Shown one piece after another: positions 45,503-54,410 of a DNA stretch of 64,000 bases. The DNA is from Paracoccus luteus (GTDB taxonomy: Bacteria; Pseudomonadota; Alphaproteobacteria; Rhodobacterales; Rhodobacteraceae), in the NCBI RefSeq assembly GCF_004522155.1, contig NZ_SDEA01000011.1:32646-96645 (forward strand). Reading direction: 5' to 3'. Within the stretch, counting starts at the first letter, position 1, and each line of letters starts with the position of its first letter. Under the pieces are notes generated by a model. That model did not search any database, was not told where the DNA came from, and saw only the letters and a list, made by a program, of their open reading frames with translations. The translations under genes and the position numbers were made by a program.

Positions 45503-46889
45503 CCGCGCGCAGCGCGGACAGGATGCGCGCCCAGCTGCGCGCGCCCTTGGCAAAGCTTTCGACGTCGTATTTCTCGTTGGGGGAATGGATGCGGTCGTCG
45601 TCTCGGCCAAAGCCGATCAGCATCGTGTCCATCCCCAGGATCGTCTTGAAGTCGCCCGCGATCGGGATCGACCCGCCCGAGCCGATGAACGCGGCCTCGC
45701 GGCCCCATTCCGTCGTCAGCGCCGTTCGCGCGTCGGCAAACGCCGGATCGCTGGTGTCCATGACGCTGGCGGGGGAACTGCCGTGGGGATGGAACTCGAC
45801 CGTGCAATCGGGCGGCAGATGCGCGCGGACATGGGCGCGCAGGGCGGCGCGGATCGCCTCGGGATCTTGGGTGCCGACAAGGCGGCAGCTGACCTTGGCG
45901 CGGGCCTCGGCGGGCAGGACGGTCTTGAACCCGTCGCCGGTATAGCCGCCGGTGATGCCGTTGATCTCGAACGTGGGGCGGTTCCACGCCATCTCCAGCC
46001 CGGTGCGGCCACGTTCGCCGATGGGCTGGCCAAGGCCGACCCGGCCCAGATATTCCGCCGCGTCAAAGCCTAAGCCATCCCAGTCGGCGCGCAGCGCGTC
46101 GGTCAGTTCCGGCGCGCCGTCATAGAATCCGGGCAGGGTGACGCGCCCGTCCGCGTCCTTGACCGCGGCCAGCGCATTGACCAGCACCTGGATCGGGTTC
46201 GCGGCCAGCCCGCCGAAGCTGCCGGAGTGAAGGTCGCGGTCGGCGGCGCGCACGACGATCTCCTCGCCCATCAGGCCGCGCAGCTGGGTGGTGATCGCGG
46301 GCCGGCCGTCGGCGTAAAGGCCGGTGTCGCAGATCAGCGCAAGGCTGGCCCGCAGCGCGTCCGCGTTCTCGCGCAGGAACGGCTGCAGGCTGGGCGAGCC
46401 GGATTCCTCCTCGCCCTCGAACAGCAGGGTCAGGCCGTCCGGCAGGGCGCCGCGGACGGATTTCCAGGCGCGGCACGCCTCGACAAAGGTCATCAGCTGG
46501 CCCTTGTCGTCGGACGCGCCGCGGCCGCGGATGACGGGGCCGGCGGGCGTGTCCTGGATCGCGGGATCGAACGGATCGCGGTCCCACAGGGCGACCGGAT
46601 CGACCGGCTGCACGTCATAATGGCCATAGAACAGCAGCGAGCGGCCGGGGCCGGGCGGGGTCCGGGCGACCACCATCGGGTGGCCCGCGGTGTCGTGGAT
46701 CGCGGCCGCGAAACCCACGCCCGCCAGCTCGTCCCGCAGCCAGCCGGCGGCGCGCCGCACATCCGCCGCAAAGGCCGGATCGGTGGAAATCGACGGTATG
46801 CGCAGGAACTGCATCAGCCGGTCCAGCGCCGCCGGCAGGCCATCGTCCAGCGCGGCCAGCACCGCATCGGCATCCGTGTTTTCAGCCAT
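45498..46889 (-). CDS. M20 family metallopeptidase (dipeptidase)
   Basis: 463-residue di-zinc peptidase that probably cleaves dipeptides or acylated amino acids in the cytosol. Metal-site motifs are in order: YGHYDVQPVD (His, Asp), GRGASDDKGQ (bridging Asp), EGEEESGS (catalytic Glu and ligand), CDTGLYA (Asp) and RIHSPNEKYD (His). The dimerisation domain lies at about residues 205-365, with HSGSFGG. ATG at 46889. It is divergent from hemA and convergent with carD. Confidence 0.93.
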   Translation of the reverse strand: MAENTDADAVLAALDDGLPAALDRLMQFLRIPSISTDPAFAADVRRAAGWLRDELAGVGFAAAIHDTAGHPMVVARTPPGPGRSLLFYGHYDVQPVDPVALWDRDPFDPAIQDTPAGPVIRGRGASDDKGQLMTFVEACRAWKSVRGALPDGLTLLFEGEEESGSPSLQPFLRENADALRASLALICDTGLYADGRPAITTQLRGLMGEEIVVRAADRDLHSGSFGGLAANPIQVLVNALAAVKDADGRVTLPGFYDGAPELTDALRADWDGLGFDAAEYLGRVGLGQPIGERGRTGLEMAWNRPTFEINGITGGYTGDGFKTVLPAEARAKVSCRLVGTQDPEAIRAALRAHVRAHLPPDCTVEFHPHGSSPASVMDTSDPAFADARTALTTEWGREAAFIGSGGSIPIAGDFKTILGMDTMLIGFGRDDDRIHSPNEKYDVESFAKGARSWARILSALRAA

Positions 46890-46977
46890 TCCGCATTCCT
46901 ATTCTGACCGATTACGTCAAGTTCATTGGACGTCTTTTCGTCGCACCCGGGATATTTTGGGGTGTAATCCCCGCGGT

Positions 46978-46991
46978 TTGACCCTTATCAA
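46978..46991. promoter_or_regulatory. FNR-type box upstream of hemA
   Basis: TTGAC-CCTT-ATCAA, one mismatch from the FNR/FnrL consensus TTGAT-N4-ATCAA, centred 67 bp before the hemA start. hemA of Rhodobacter sphaeroides is known to be controlled by FnrL through such a box, so oxygen-dependent control of heme synthesis is likely here. A GATGAT sequence (47014-47019) at the right distance could be the -10 box of an FNR class II promoter. Confidence 0.75.
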
Positions 46992-47051
46992 AGCCGGACC
47001 CACACGATCCGACGATGATCGCACCCAGCCCGCGACGCAAGGGAGCCAGCG

Positions 47052-48281
47052 ATGAACTATGACGCCGCACTCGATCAGGCCATCGACCGTCTGCATCAGG
47101 AAGGCCGCTATCGGACCTTCATCGACATCGAGCGGCGCAAGGGCGCCTTTCCGCAAGCCGTCTGGACCCGCCCGGACGGGTCCGAGACCGAGATCACCGT
47201 CTGGTGCGGCAACGATTACCTGGGCATGGGCCAGCATCCCGTCGTGCTGGCCGCCATGCACGAGGCGCTGGATTCCGCCGGCGCCGGTTCGGGGGGCACG
47301 CGCAACATCTCCGGCACGACCGTCTATCACAAGCGGCTGGAGGCCGAGATCGCGGACCTGCACGGCAAGGAAACCGCGCTGGTCTTTTCGTCGGCCTATA
47401 TCGCCAATGACGCGACGCTTTCGACGCTGCGCAAGCTGTTTCCGGGCCTGATCATCTATTCCGACGAGCTGAACCACGCGTCCATGATCGAGGGGATCAA
47501 GCGTTTCGACGGCGCCAAGCGCATCTTCCGCCACAACGACGTGGCGCATCTGCGCGAACTGCTGGCGGCCGACGATCCCGCCCTGCCGAAACTGATCGCG
47601 TTCGAGTCCATCTATTCGATGGACGGCGATTTCGGCCCCATCGAGGCGATCTGCGACCTGGCGGACGAGTTCGACGCCCTGACCTATCTGGACGAGGTTC
47701 ACGCCGTCGGCATGTATGGTCCGCGCGGGGGTGGCGTCGCCGAGCGCGACGGGCTGTCGGGGCGCATCGACATCTTCAACGGGACGTTGGGCAAGGCCTT
47801 CGGGGTGTTCGGCGGCTATATCGCGGCGTCCGCGCGCATGTGCGACGCGATCCGGTCCTATGCGCCGGGCTTCATCTTCACGACGTCGATCCCGCCGGCG
47901 GTGGCCGCGGGGGCCGCGGCGGCCATCGCGCATCTGAAGACCCCCGAGGGGCAGGCGCTGCGCGACGCCCAGCAACTGCACGCCCGCATCCTCAAGATGC
48001 GGCTGCGCGGGCTGGGCCTGCCGATCGACGACCGCGGCAGCCATATCGTGCCGGTCCACGTGGGCAACCCGGTGCATTGCAAGATGCTGTCGGACATGCT
48101 GCTGGCCGATTTCGGCATCTATGTGCAGCCGATCAACTTCCCGACCGTGCCGCGCGGGACCGAGCGTCTGCGCTTCACGCCCTCGCCGGTGCATGACCCC
48201 AAACAGATCGACCATCTGGTGCGGGCGATGGATGCGCTGTGGTCACGCTGCGCGCTGAATCGTGCGCATGCCGTTGCGTGA
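47052..48281 (+). CDS. hemA: 5-aminolevulinate synthase
   Basis: 409-residue PLP enzyme that joins glycine and succinyl-CoA to 5-aminolevulinate, the first step of the Shemin heme route used by alphaproteobacteria. Visible: [45 protein letters not shown] and the PLP lysine Lys248 in GTLGKAFG, the same residue number as in R. capsulatus. ATG at 47052 follows AAGGGAGCC. An FNR-type box lies upstream. Confidence 0.98.
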   Translation: MNYDAALDQAIDRLHQEGRYRTFIDIERRKGAFPQAVWTRPDGSETEITVWCGNDYLGMGQHPVVLAAMHEALDSAGAGSGGTRNISGTTVYHKRLEAEIADLHGKETALVFSSAYIANDATLSTLRKLFPGLIIYSDELNHASMIEGIKRFDGAKRIFRHNDVAHLRELLAADDPALPKLIAFESIYSMDGDFGPIEAICDLADEFDALTYLDEVHAVGMYGPRGGGVAERDGLSGRIDIFNGTLGKAFGVFGGYIAASARMCDAIRSYAPGFIFTTSIPPAVAAGAAAAIAHLKTPEGQALRDAQQLHARILKMRLRGLGLPIDDRGSHIVPVHVGNPVHCKMLSDMLLADFGIYVQPINFPTVPRGTERLRFTPSPVHDPKQIDHLVRAMDALWSRCALNRAHAVA

Positions 48282-48394
48282 TCGCGACGAAGCGGGTGTG
48301 ACGCCTCTCGTGCGCGTGATAAGCTTGTCTTAATGAATGCGTGTCAGATTCGCGTTTGCGGCGGGTCTGGACGACAGAAATGGGGCAGGCGTTG

Positions 48395-49648
48395 ATGATC
48401 GGGATGCGGGCACCGTCGGGGACGGATCAACCCAGCACGACTGTGATCGCCGCGCCGGGTTTCGACGATTTCGAAATGCGGCTGGGCGACATGATGCGGG
48501 GCGAACGGGCCACGCTGGGCAAGTCGCTGCTGGACGTCCAGCGCGAGCTGCGCATCCGCGCGTCCTATGTCGCCGCGATCGAGAATTGCGACGTCTCGGC
48601 CTTTGACGCCCCCAGCTTCATCGCGGGCTACGTGCGGTCCTATGCGCGCTATCTCGGGATGGATTCGGACTGGGTCTTCCGCCGGTTCTGCGAGGAATCG
48701 GGGTTCCAGCCGACCCACGGCATGGCGCCCGCCGCCTCCGGGCCCAAGCCGCAGCGCCGCCCGTCCGACCCGGCCGAGGCGCTGGCGAACCCGCGCGCGC
48801 TGTTCATCCCGCAGCCCGAAAGCTTCTGGTCGTCGGTGGAACCTCGGGCCATCGGGTCGATCATGGTGATGATGGCGCTTGTGGTGGGGCTGGGATACGG
48901 CGGCTGGTCGGTCCTGAAAGAGGTGCAGAAGGTCAACCTGACCCCGTCCGACCAGGCGCCCGCAGTGGTGGCGACGCTTGATCCGGTGCAGGACGCGGGC
49001 GCGGCGGGCGACGTCGACATGGCGTCCGCCGACCTGCCCCAGCCCGAGGCGCTGGACCGCGTCTATCGCCCGCAGGCGCTTGAGGTGCCGGTCCTGACCG
49101 CCCGCGACGAACCCATCGCCGCAATCGATCCGGGCCTGCCAGAGCCTGCGGCCGCAACCGCCGCCGCGGTCGCCGAGGCGGCGCCGGCCGGGCAGGGCCA
49201 GGCGATGCTGACCGGGCCGCAGTTGCCTGCGGGCCAGCTTGCCGTCCGCACCGTCGCCCCCGATGCGCCCGACGTCGAGATACTGGCCGCGCGCGCCGCA
49301 TGGGTCCGCGTCAGTTCGGCCGACGGCACCGTCATCCTGGAAAAGACGATGGATGCGGGCGAACGGTTCACCCTGCCCAAGACCGAGCAGCCGCCGGTCC
49401 TGCGCACGGGCAACTCGGGCGCGGTCTATTTCGCGGTGAACGGGCAGACCTTCGGTCCCGCCGCGCCCGGGGCGCAGGTCGTCAAGAACGTCGAGCTGTC
49501 GCCCGGCGCGCTGACCGCGGCATACGCCCAGGCCGATCCCGCGGCCGACCCCGAACTGGCGCAGATGATCGCCGTCGCCTCGGCCGCGCCCTTCGGGGCC
49601 ACGACCGAGGCGGCCGGAACCGCGTCCGACCGCCCGCCGATCCGCTGA
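48395..49648 (+). CDS. RodZ-like HTH membrane protein
   Basis: 417-residue bitopic protein. N-terminal HTH_25 domain (LGKSLLDVQRELRIRASYVAAIEN, about residues 44-70, then FIAGYVRSYARYLGMD), a transmembrane helix (IGSIMVMMALVVGLGYGGW, about residues 150-170), an Ala/Pro-rich linker, and a C-terminal DUF4115-type beta domain (ILAARAAWVRVSSADGTVI ... VLRTGNSGAVYFAVNG). This is the RodZ layout, which links MreB to the cell-wall elongation machinery. Start ATG at 48395 follows GGGGCAGG; GTG 48341 and ATG 48380 are alternatives. Sits between hemA and ispG, an order usual in Rhodobacteraceae. Confidence 0.85.
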   Translation: MIGMRAPSGTDQPSTTVIAAPGFDDFEMRLGDMMRGERATLGKSLLDVQRELRIRASYVAAIENCDVSAFDAPSFIAGYVRSYARYLGMDSDWVFRRFCEESGFQPTHGMAPAASGPKPQRRPSDPAEALANPRALFIPQPESFWSSVEPRAIGSIMVMMALVVGLGYGGWSVLKEVQKVNLTPSDQAPAVVATLDPVQDAGAAGDVDMASADLPQPEALDRVYRPQALEVPVLTARDEPIAAIDPGLPEPAAATAAAVAEAAPAGQGQAMLTGPQLPAGQLAVRTVAPDAPDVEILAARAAWVRVSSADGTVILEKTMDAGERFTLPKTEQPPVLRTGNSGAVYFAVNGQTFGPAAPGAQVVKNVELSPGALTAAYAQADPAADPELAQMIAVASAAPFGATTEAAGTASDRPPIR

Positions 49649-49780
49649 ACGCGGGCGGGGGTTTTCGGCAAGGCAGAACCCGCATCTTGCACCGCAGCCG
49701 GGCGGATCACGCCCTCGGCAGGGCGGTTGCCCCCGCAGGCCGCGCGTCCTATCTGTGCGCTGTCAGCGAAAGGCCGCGTC

Positions 49781-50902
49781 ATGTCCCATAACCCGATCCG
49801 CCCGTGGCGCAACATCGAACGGCGCCGCTCGCGCCGGATCATGGTGGGCAATGTCCCGGTCGGCGGCGACGCCCCGATCAGCGTGCAGACGATGACCAAC
49901 ACCGACAGCGCCGACGTGCGCGCGACGCTGGCGCAGGTGATCGCCGCGGCGGATGCGGGTGCCGACATCGTCCGCATCTCGACCCCCGACGAGGCTGCCA
50001 CGCGGGCGCTGCGCGAGATCACGCGCGAAAGCCCGGTGCCGATCGTCGCCGACATCCATTTCCACTATCGCCGCGCCATCGAGGCGGCGCAGGCGGGGGC
50101 CGCCTGCCTGCGGATCAACCCCGGCAACATCGGCGACGCCGCCCGCGTGCGCGAGGTGGTGCAGGCCGCCAAGGACCACGGCTGTTCCATCCGCATCGGC
50201 GTCAACGCCGGCAGCCTGGAACGCCACCTGCTGGAGAAATACGGCGAGCCGTGCCCCGACGCGATGGTCGAAAGCGGCCTCGACCACATCAAGCTGCTGC
50301 AGGACAACGACTTTCACGAGTTCAAGATCAGCGTCAAGGCGTCGGACGTGTTCCTGGCGGCCGCCGCCTATCAGGCGCTGGCCGATGCGACCGACGCGCC
50401 GATCCATCTTGGCATCACCGAGGCGGGCGGGTTGCGCGGCGGCACGGTGAAATCGGCCGTGGGCATGGGCAACCTGCTGTGGGCGGGGATCGGCGACACG
50501 ATCCGCGTCAGCCTGTCCGCCGACCCCGTCGAAGAGGTCAAGGTCGGGTATGAGATCCTGAAGTCGCTGGGCCTGCGGACCCGCGGCGTCCAGATCATCA
50601 GCTGCCCCAGCTGCGCCCGCCAGGGCTTTGACGTGATCCGCACCGTCGAAGAGCTGGAACGCCGGCTGGAACACATCCGCACCCCGATCAGCCTGTCGAT
50701 CATCGGCTGCGTCGTGAACGGCCCCGGCGAGGCGCTGATGACCGACCTGGGCTTCACCGGCGGCGGCGCGGGCAGCGGCATGGTCTATATGGCCGGCAAG
50801 CAGGCGCACAAGATGTCGAACGCTCAGATGATCGACCATATCGTCCAGCTGGTCGAGGCGCGCGCGGCGTCGCTTGCCGCCGCCGAACAGGCCGCGGAAT
50901 AG
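49781..50902 (+). CDS. ispG: IspG, HMBPP synthase
   Basis: 373-residue [4Fe-4S] enzyme that converts methylerythritol cyclodiphosphate to HMBPP in the MEP isoprenoid pathway, with flavodoxin or ferredoxin as donor. Cluster ligands are Cys275 and Cys278 ([11 protein letters not shown]) and Cys310 ([12 protein letters not shown]). N-terminal TIM barrel: [32 protein letters not shown]. Start ATG at 49781. A terminator hairpin follows the stop. Confidence 0.97.
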   Translation: MSHNPIRPWRNIERRRSRRIMVGNVPVGGDAPISVQTMTNTDSADVRATLAQVIAAADAGADIVRISTPDEAATRALREITRESPVPIVADIHFHYRRAIEAAQAGAACLRINPGNIGDAARVREVVQAAKDHGCSIRIGVNAGSLERHLLEKYGEPCPDAMVESGLDHIKLLQDNDFHEFKISVKASDVFLAAAAYQALADATDAPIHLGITEAGGLRGGTVKSAVGMGNLLWAGIGDTIRVSLSADPVEEVKVGYEILKSLGLRTRGVQIISCPSCARQGFDVIRTVEELERRLEHIRTPISLSIIGCVVNGPGEALMTDLGFTGGGAGSGMVYMAGKQAHKMSNAQMIDHIVQLVEARAASLAAAEQAAE

Positions 50903-50906
50903 GAAA

Positions 50907-50930
50907 CGGGGCCGCGCGGGCCCCGGTCTT
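50907..50930 (+). terminator. intrinsic terminator after ispG
   Basis: Stem CGGGGCC (50907-50913) with GGCCCCG (50919-50925), 5-base loop, followed by GTCTT. It lies 5 bp after the ispG stop, between convergent genes. Confidence 0.6.
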
Positions 50931-50975
50931 ACGCGTTCAGGTCAGCCGGGCGTGACGGACGGCAGCCCCCGGCCG

Positions 50976-51758
50976 TCAGCCCTTCATCCCGGCCCGCACC
51001 TGCGCGACCGCGCCCGCAATCCCGGTCGAAGGCACGCCGCGCAGCATCTCTGGCCCGACGATAAAGGTCGGCGTGCCCATCACGCGCATGCGTTCGGCCA
51101 GCTGGTGGTTCTTGCGGATCTCGGCGCTGACATCCTCGGTGTTCATGCGCTGGATCAGCGGGTCGGCGTCCCAGCCCTCGGCCTTGGCGAGTTCCGCGAA
51201 CGCCTCGAGCGTGGCGGGGCCGCGCAGCGCCATCAGCCGGTCATGCGCGGTCTTGTAGGCGTCGGGACCCAGCAACTGCTTGACCGCCACGGCAAAGCGC
51301 GACGACAGGTCGCTTTCCTGCCCGAGGATCGGGAACTCTTTCAGCACCCAGCGGATGTTGCCGTCGGATTTCACCAGCTCCTCGACCTCGGCGTTCACCT
51401 TGCGGCAGACGCCGCAGCGATAGTCGATGAACTCGACCATCGTCAGGTCGCCGTCGGGGTTGCCGCCGACCCAGGAATAACCGTCGTCAAAGATCTCGGC
51501 CTTGTTCGTCTCGACCATGACGCGGTCGTTCTTGGACTCGTCGGCAAGGCGCTGTTCTTCCAGGCTGTTGACCGCCTCGATCAGCACCTGCGGGTTCGCC
51601 ATGATGTAATCGCGCACCGCCTCGCCGAAGGCGGCCTTTTCGCTGTCCGACATGGCCGCCGGGTCGAATGCGGCGGCGGGGCCTGTCGTCATGGTCAGCG
51701 CGGTCAGCGGCAGCGCGGCGCCCGCCAGCAGTATGACGGCGGTCCTCAGGGCTTTCAT
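50976..51758 (-). CDS. DsbA/Com1-like periplasmic thiol-disulfide oxidoreductase
   Basis: 260-residue exported thioredoxin-fold protein of the DSBA-type group with a helical N-terminal extension (residues about 33-95). Signal peptide spans residues 1-31. The redox site is DYRCGVCRKV (CGVC) and the cis-Pro loop is GTPTFIVGP. It probably introduces or rearranges disulfides in periplasmic proteins. Two adjacent ATGs (51761 and 51758) are possible; the second has better spacing from AAAGGA. Separated from the aminotransferase by a divergent gap of about 150 bp. Confidence 0.9.
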   Translation of the reverse strand: MKALRTAVILLAGAALPLTALTMTTGPAAAFDPAAMSDSEKAAFGEAVRDYIMANPQVLIEAVNSLEEQRLADESKNDRVMVETNKAEIFDDGYSWVGGNPDGDLTMVEFIDYRCGVCRKVNAEVEELVKSDGNIRWVLKEFPILGQESDLSSRFAVAVKQLLGPDAYKTAHDRLMALRGPATLEAFAELAKAEGWDADPLIQRMNTEDVSAEIRKNHQLAERMRVMGTPTFIVGPEMLRGVPSTGIAGAVAQVRAGMKG

Positions 51759-51908
51759 CATGCGTCCTTTCGCGTGTCGCGCGACAGATTGGCCGCCCGC
51801 CGCGTCCCTGTCCAGCCCCGCCGCCGCCCGGCGCGGCCACGCCTGCGTGAGCGGCTTGACCCGCGCCGCCCATGCGGGCCAAAAGCGGCGCAAAACGGGG
51901 GCAGGCAG

Positions 51909-53051
51909 ATGCGGCAGTCACAGCGCGGTCAGGTCGACGCATTCATCGTCATGGACGTGATGGAGGCGGCCCGCGCGGCCGAGGCCGCCGGACGGTCGAT
52001 CATCCACATGGAGGTGGGCCAACCCTCGACACCCGCGCCCGCGGCGGCCCGCGCGGCGCTGGCCGGGGCGCTGGACCAGCCGCTGGGCTATACCGTCGCG
52101 CTGGGGCTGCCGGAGCTGCGCCGGGGGATCGCCGATCTTTACGGGCGCTGGTATGGCGTCGATCTGGACCCCGCGCGGGTCGTGGTGACGCCGGGATCGT
52201 CGGGGGCGTTCATCCTGGCGTTCTCGGCGCTGTTCGATGCGGGCGACCGCGTCGCGGTGGGTGAGCCGGGGTATCCCAGCTATCGCCAGATCCTGCGCGC
52301 CATGTCGCTGGAACCGGTTGGGATGTCCACGCTGGCCGAGAACCGCTATCAGCCGGTGCCCGACGACATTCCGGCGGGCGTCGCGGGGGTGATGCTGGCG
52401 TCGCCCGGCAATCCGTCGGGCACGATGCTGACCCGCGACCAGTTGTCGGCGCTGGCGGACCGGACGGCGGGGCAGGGGGCGGCGCTGATCTCGGACGAGA
52501 TCTATCACGGGCTGAGCTATGGGGCGCCCTGCGTCAGCGCGCTGCAGGTGACCGACGATGTGGTCGTCATCAACAGCTTTTCCAAGTATTTCAGCATGAC
52601 GGGCTGGCGACTGGGCTGGATGGTCGTGCCCCCCGACATGATCCGCACGGTCGAGCGCATCGCGCAGAACATGTTCATCTGCCCGCCCCACGCCAGCCAG
52701 ATCGCCGCGCTGGCCGCGCTGTCGCCGCAGGCGGATGCCGAGGCGCGGGCAAACCTGGAGGTTTACGCCGAGAACCGCCGGATGATGCTGGACCGGCTGC
52801 CCGCGATGGGGTTCACGCGCATCGCGCCGCCGGACGGCGCGTTTTATGTCTATGCCGACGTGTCCGACCTGACCGACGACAGCCTTGCCTTTGCGGCCGA
52901 GATTCTGGATCGCGCCGGGGTGGCGGTCACGCCGGGGCTGGATTTCGATCCGGTCCGGGGGGCGCGGACGCTGCGGTTTTCCTATGCGCGGTCCACCGAC
53001 GACATCGCCGAGGGTCTGGAACGGCTGGCCCGGTTCATGGCGGCGCGGTGA
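51909..53051 (+). CDS. class I/II PLP aminotransferase
   Basis: 380-residue cytosolic aminotransferase. PLP-site features: GQPSTPAP, TPGSSGAFILAFSALFDAGD, SPGNPSGTMLT, DEIYHGLSY and the Schiff-base lysine in NSFSKYFSMTGWRLGW; later RFSYARS carries the substrate carboxylate-binding Arg. Substrate cannot be named from sequence; aspartate, aromatic or branched-chain donors are possible. The amidase gene overlaps its stop (GTGA). Confidence 0.9.
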   Translation: MRQSQRGQVDAFIVMDVMEAARAAEAAGRSIIHMEVGQPSTPAPAAARAALAGALDQPLGYTVALGLPELRRGIADLYGRWYGVDLDPARVVVTPGSSGAFILAFSALFDAGDRVAVGEPGYPSYRQILRAMSLEPVGMSTLAENRYQPVPDDIPAGVAGVMLASPGNPSGTMLTRDQLSALADRTAGQGAALISDEIYHGLSYGAPCVSALQVTDDVVVINSFSKYFSMTGWRLGWMVVPPDMIRTVERIAQNMFICPPHASQIAALAALSPQADAEARANLEVYAENRRMMLDRLPAMGFTRIAPPDGAFYVYADVSDLTDDSLAFAAEILDRAGVAVTPGLDFDPVRGARTLRFSYARSTDDIAEGLERLARFMAAR

Positions 53052-54313
53052 TCCGGGCGGGCGCAGCCCTTTCGCTGATGCTGGTCCTGCTGTCCGCACC
53101 CGCCTGGCCGCAGGGGGCAGATGGCCCTGCGGCGACTGGGCAGGCGGCCGACCCGTCTGCCGCGCCCGCGCTGGTGCCCGCCCGGTCGTCGATCACGGCC
53201 GATGGGCGCGACGGGGGCAAGCCGCGCCCCCTGACGCTGACGCTGGGCCTGACGCGGCCGGTGCCGCATCGGGTGGCGCTGATCGACGCGCCGCCGCGCC
53301 TTGTCATCGATCTCGACGGCGCCGTGCTACCGCCGCAGACGGCACTGCCCGGCGCCGATCTGGTGCCCGCATTGCGCTGGGGGACGGGGCAGCGCGGCTG
53401 GTCGCGGGTGGTGGTGGAACTGCCCGGCCCGATGCGGATCGACCGGGCGGCACTGTCGGAAGGCCCGGCGCTGGTGGTCCGCCTGTCCCCGGTCGCGGCC
53501 GACGACTTTGGTCCCCGGCGCGACGCACTGGCGGTGCTGCGCGGCCTGCCGCAACCGGCCGAGGTCCGGCCGCCCGCCTCGCGCGATGGCAGGGTGCGGG
53601 TGGTGATCGACCCCGGCCACGGCGGCTTTGACCCCGGCGCGCAGGTCGGCGCCATATCCGAGGCGGCGGTGATGCTGGGCTTTGCCCGCGAACTTGCCGC
53701 CGCGCTGGGGACCGCCGGGATCGAGGCGGTGCTGACCCGCGACGACGACCGCTTTGTCGCGCTGGAACGGCGCACGACGATCGCGCGGGCGCAGGGGGCC
53801 GACCTGCTGATCTCGTTGCACGCCGACGCCCTGCCGGCCGGTGCTGCGGCAGGGGCCACCATCTACACGTGGGACGAGGATTCCAACGACCGCGCCGCGC
53901 GGCAACTGGCGCTGCGCCATGACCGCGACGACATGCTGGCGGGCATCGACCTGGCCGACACGGACGAGGCGGTGACGGGCGCGCTGATCGACCTTGCGCG
54001 CCGCAACACCCAGCCGCGCAGCGAGGATTTCGCCCGCCGGCTGACCGCGCAACTGGCGGCGGCGGGCATCGGCATGCACCGCACGCCCATGCGCGGGGCG
54101 GCGTTTTCGGTGCTGAAATCGCCCGACATCCCGTCCGTGCTGCTGGAACTGGGCTTCCTGACCGATCCGGCGGACCGCGCCAATCTGTTCAATCCCGAAT
54201 GGCGCGAAGGCATGGCCCGCGCCATCGCCGCCAGCGTCCGGGACTGGGCGGCGGCGGGCGGCGAACTTGTCCCCGCCGGCGCCCCCGGCCCACAGGAACC
54301 CGCGCGGCGCTGA
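53048..54313 (+). CDS. N-acetylmuramoyl-L-alanine amidase, AmiC-type
   Basis: 421-residue periplasmic zinc amidase that cuts the bond between MurNAc and the stem peptide, usually in cell separation. GTG start overlaps the aminotransferase stop. Signal peptide (residues 1-22, ending PAWPQG), an AMIN-type targeting domain (about residues 55-160), then the Amidase_3 domain with IDPGHGGFDPGA (His), the Glu in SEAAVML, LLISLHADALP (His) and VLLELGFLTDPADRANL (Glu). It lies just upstream of PBP1A, fitting a cell-wall cluster. Confidence 0.93.
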   Translation: MIRAGAALSLMLVLLSAPAWPQGADGPAATGQAADPSAAPALVPARSSITADGRDGGKPRPLTLTLGLTRPVPHRVALIDAPPRLVIDLDGAVLPPQTALPGADLVPALRWGTGQRGWSRVVVELPGPMRIDRAALSEGPALVVRLSPVAADDFGPRRDALAVLRGLPQPAEVRPPASRDGRVRVVIDPGHGGFDPGAQVGAISEAAVMLGFARELAAALGTAGIEAVLTRDDDRFVALERRTTIARAQGADLLISLHADALPAGAAAGATIYTWDEDSNDRAARQLALRHDRDDMLAGIDLADTDEAVTGALIDLARRNTQPRSEDFARRLTAQLAAAGIGMHRTPMRGAAFSVLKSPDIPSVLLELGFLTDPADRANLFNPEWREGMARAIAASVRDWAAAGGELVPAGAPGPQEPARR

Positions 54314-54339
54314 CCCGCGCAAGCCGGGGCGCGCCTGAC

Positions 54340-54379
54340 ACAACGTTGTTTTGACGCACCCCGGCACCGACTGTATAGA
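54340..54379 (+). promoter_or_regulatory. promoter of the PBP1A gene with adjacent palindrome
   Basis: TTGACG (54351-54356), 17 bases, TATAGA (54374-54379): a strong sigma70-type promoter 32 bp before the ATG. A perfect 10-base palindrome ACAACGTTGT (54340-54349) abuts the -35 box and could be an operator. This placement also rules against the longer reading frame starting at 54351. Confidence 0.7.
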
Positions 54380-54410
54380 GACCGCCGATCCCCTTGCGGG
54401 CGATCCCCCC

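Noticed and set aside
50935..50995. Possible tail duplication at the ispG/DsbA junction
   Set aside because: Only GTCAGCC plus scattered bases repeat (period about 33 bp); too short to support.
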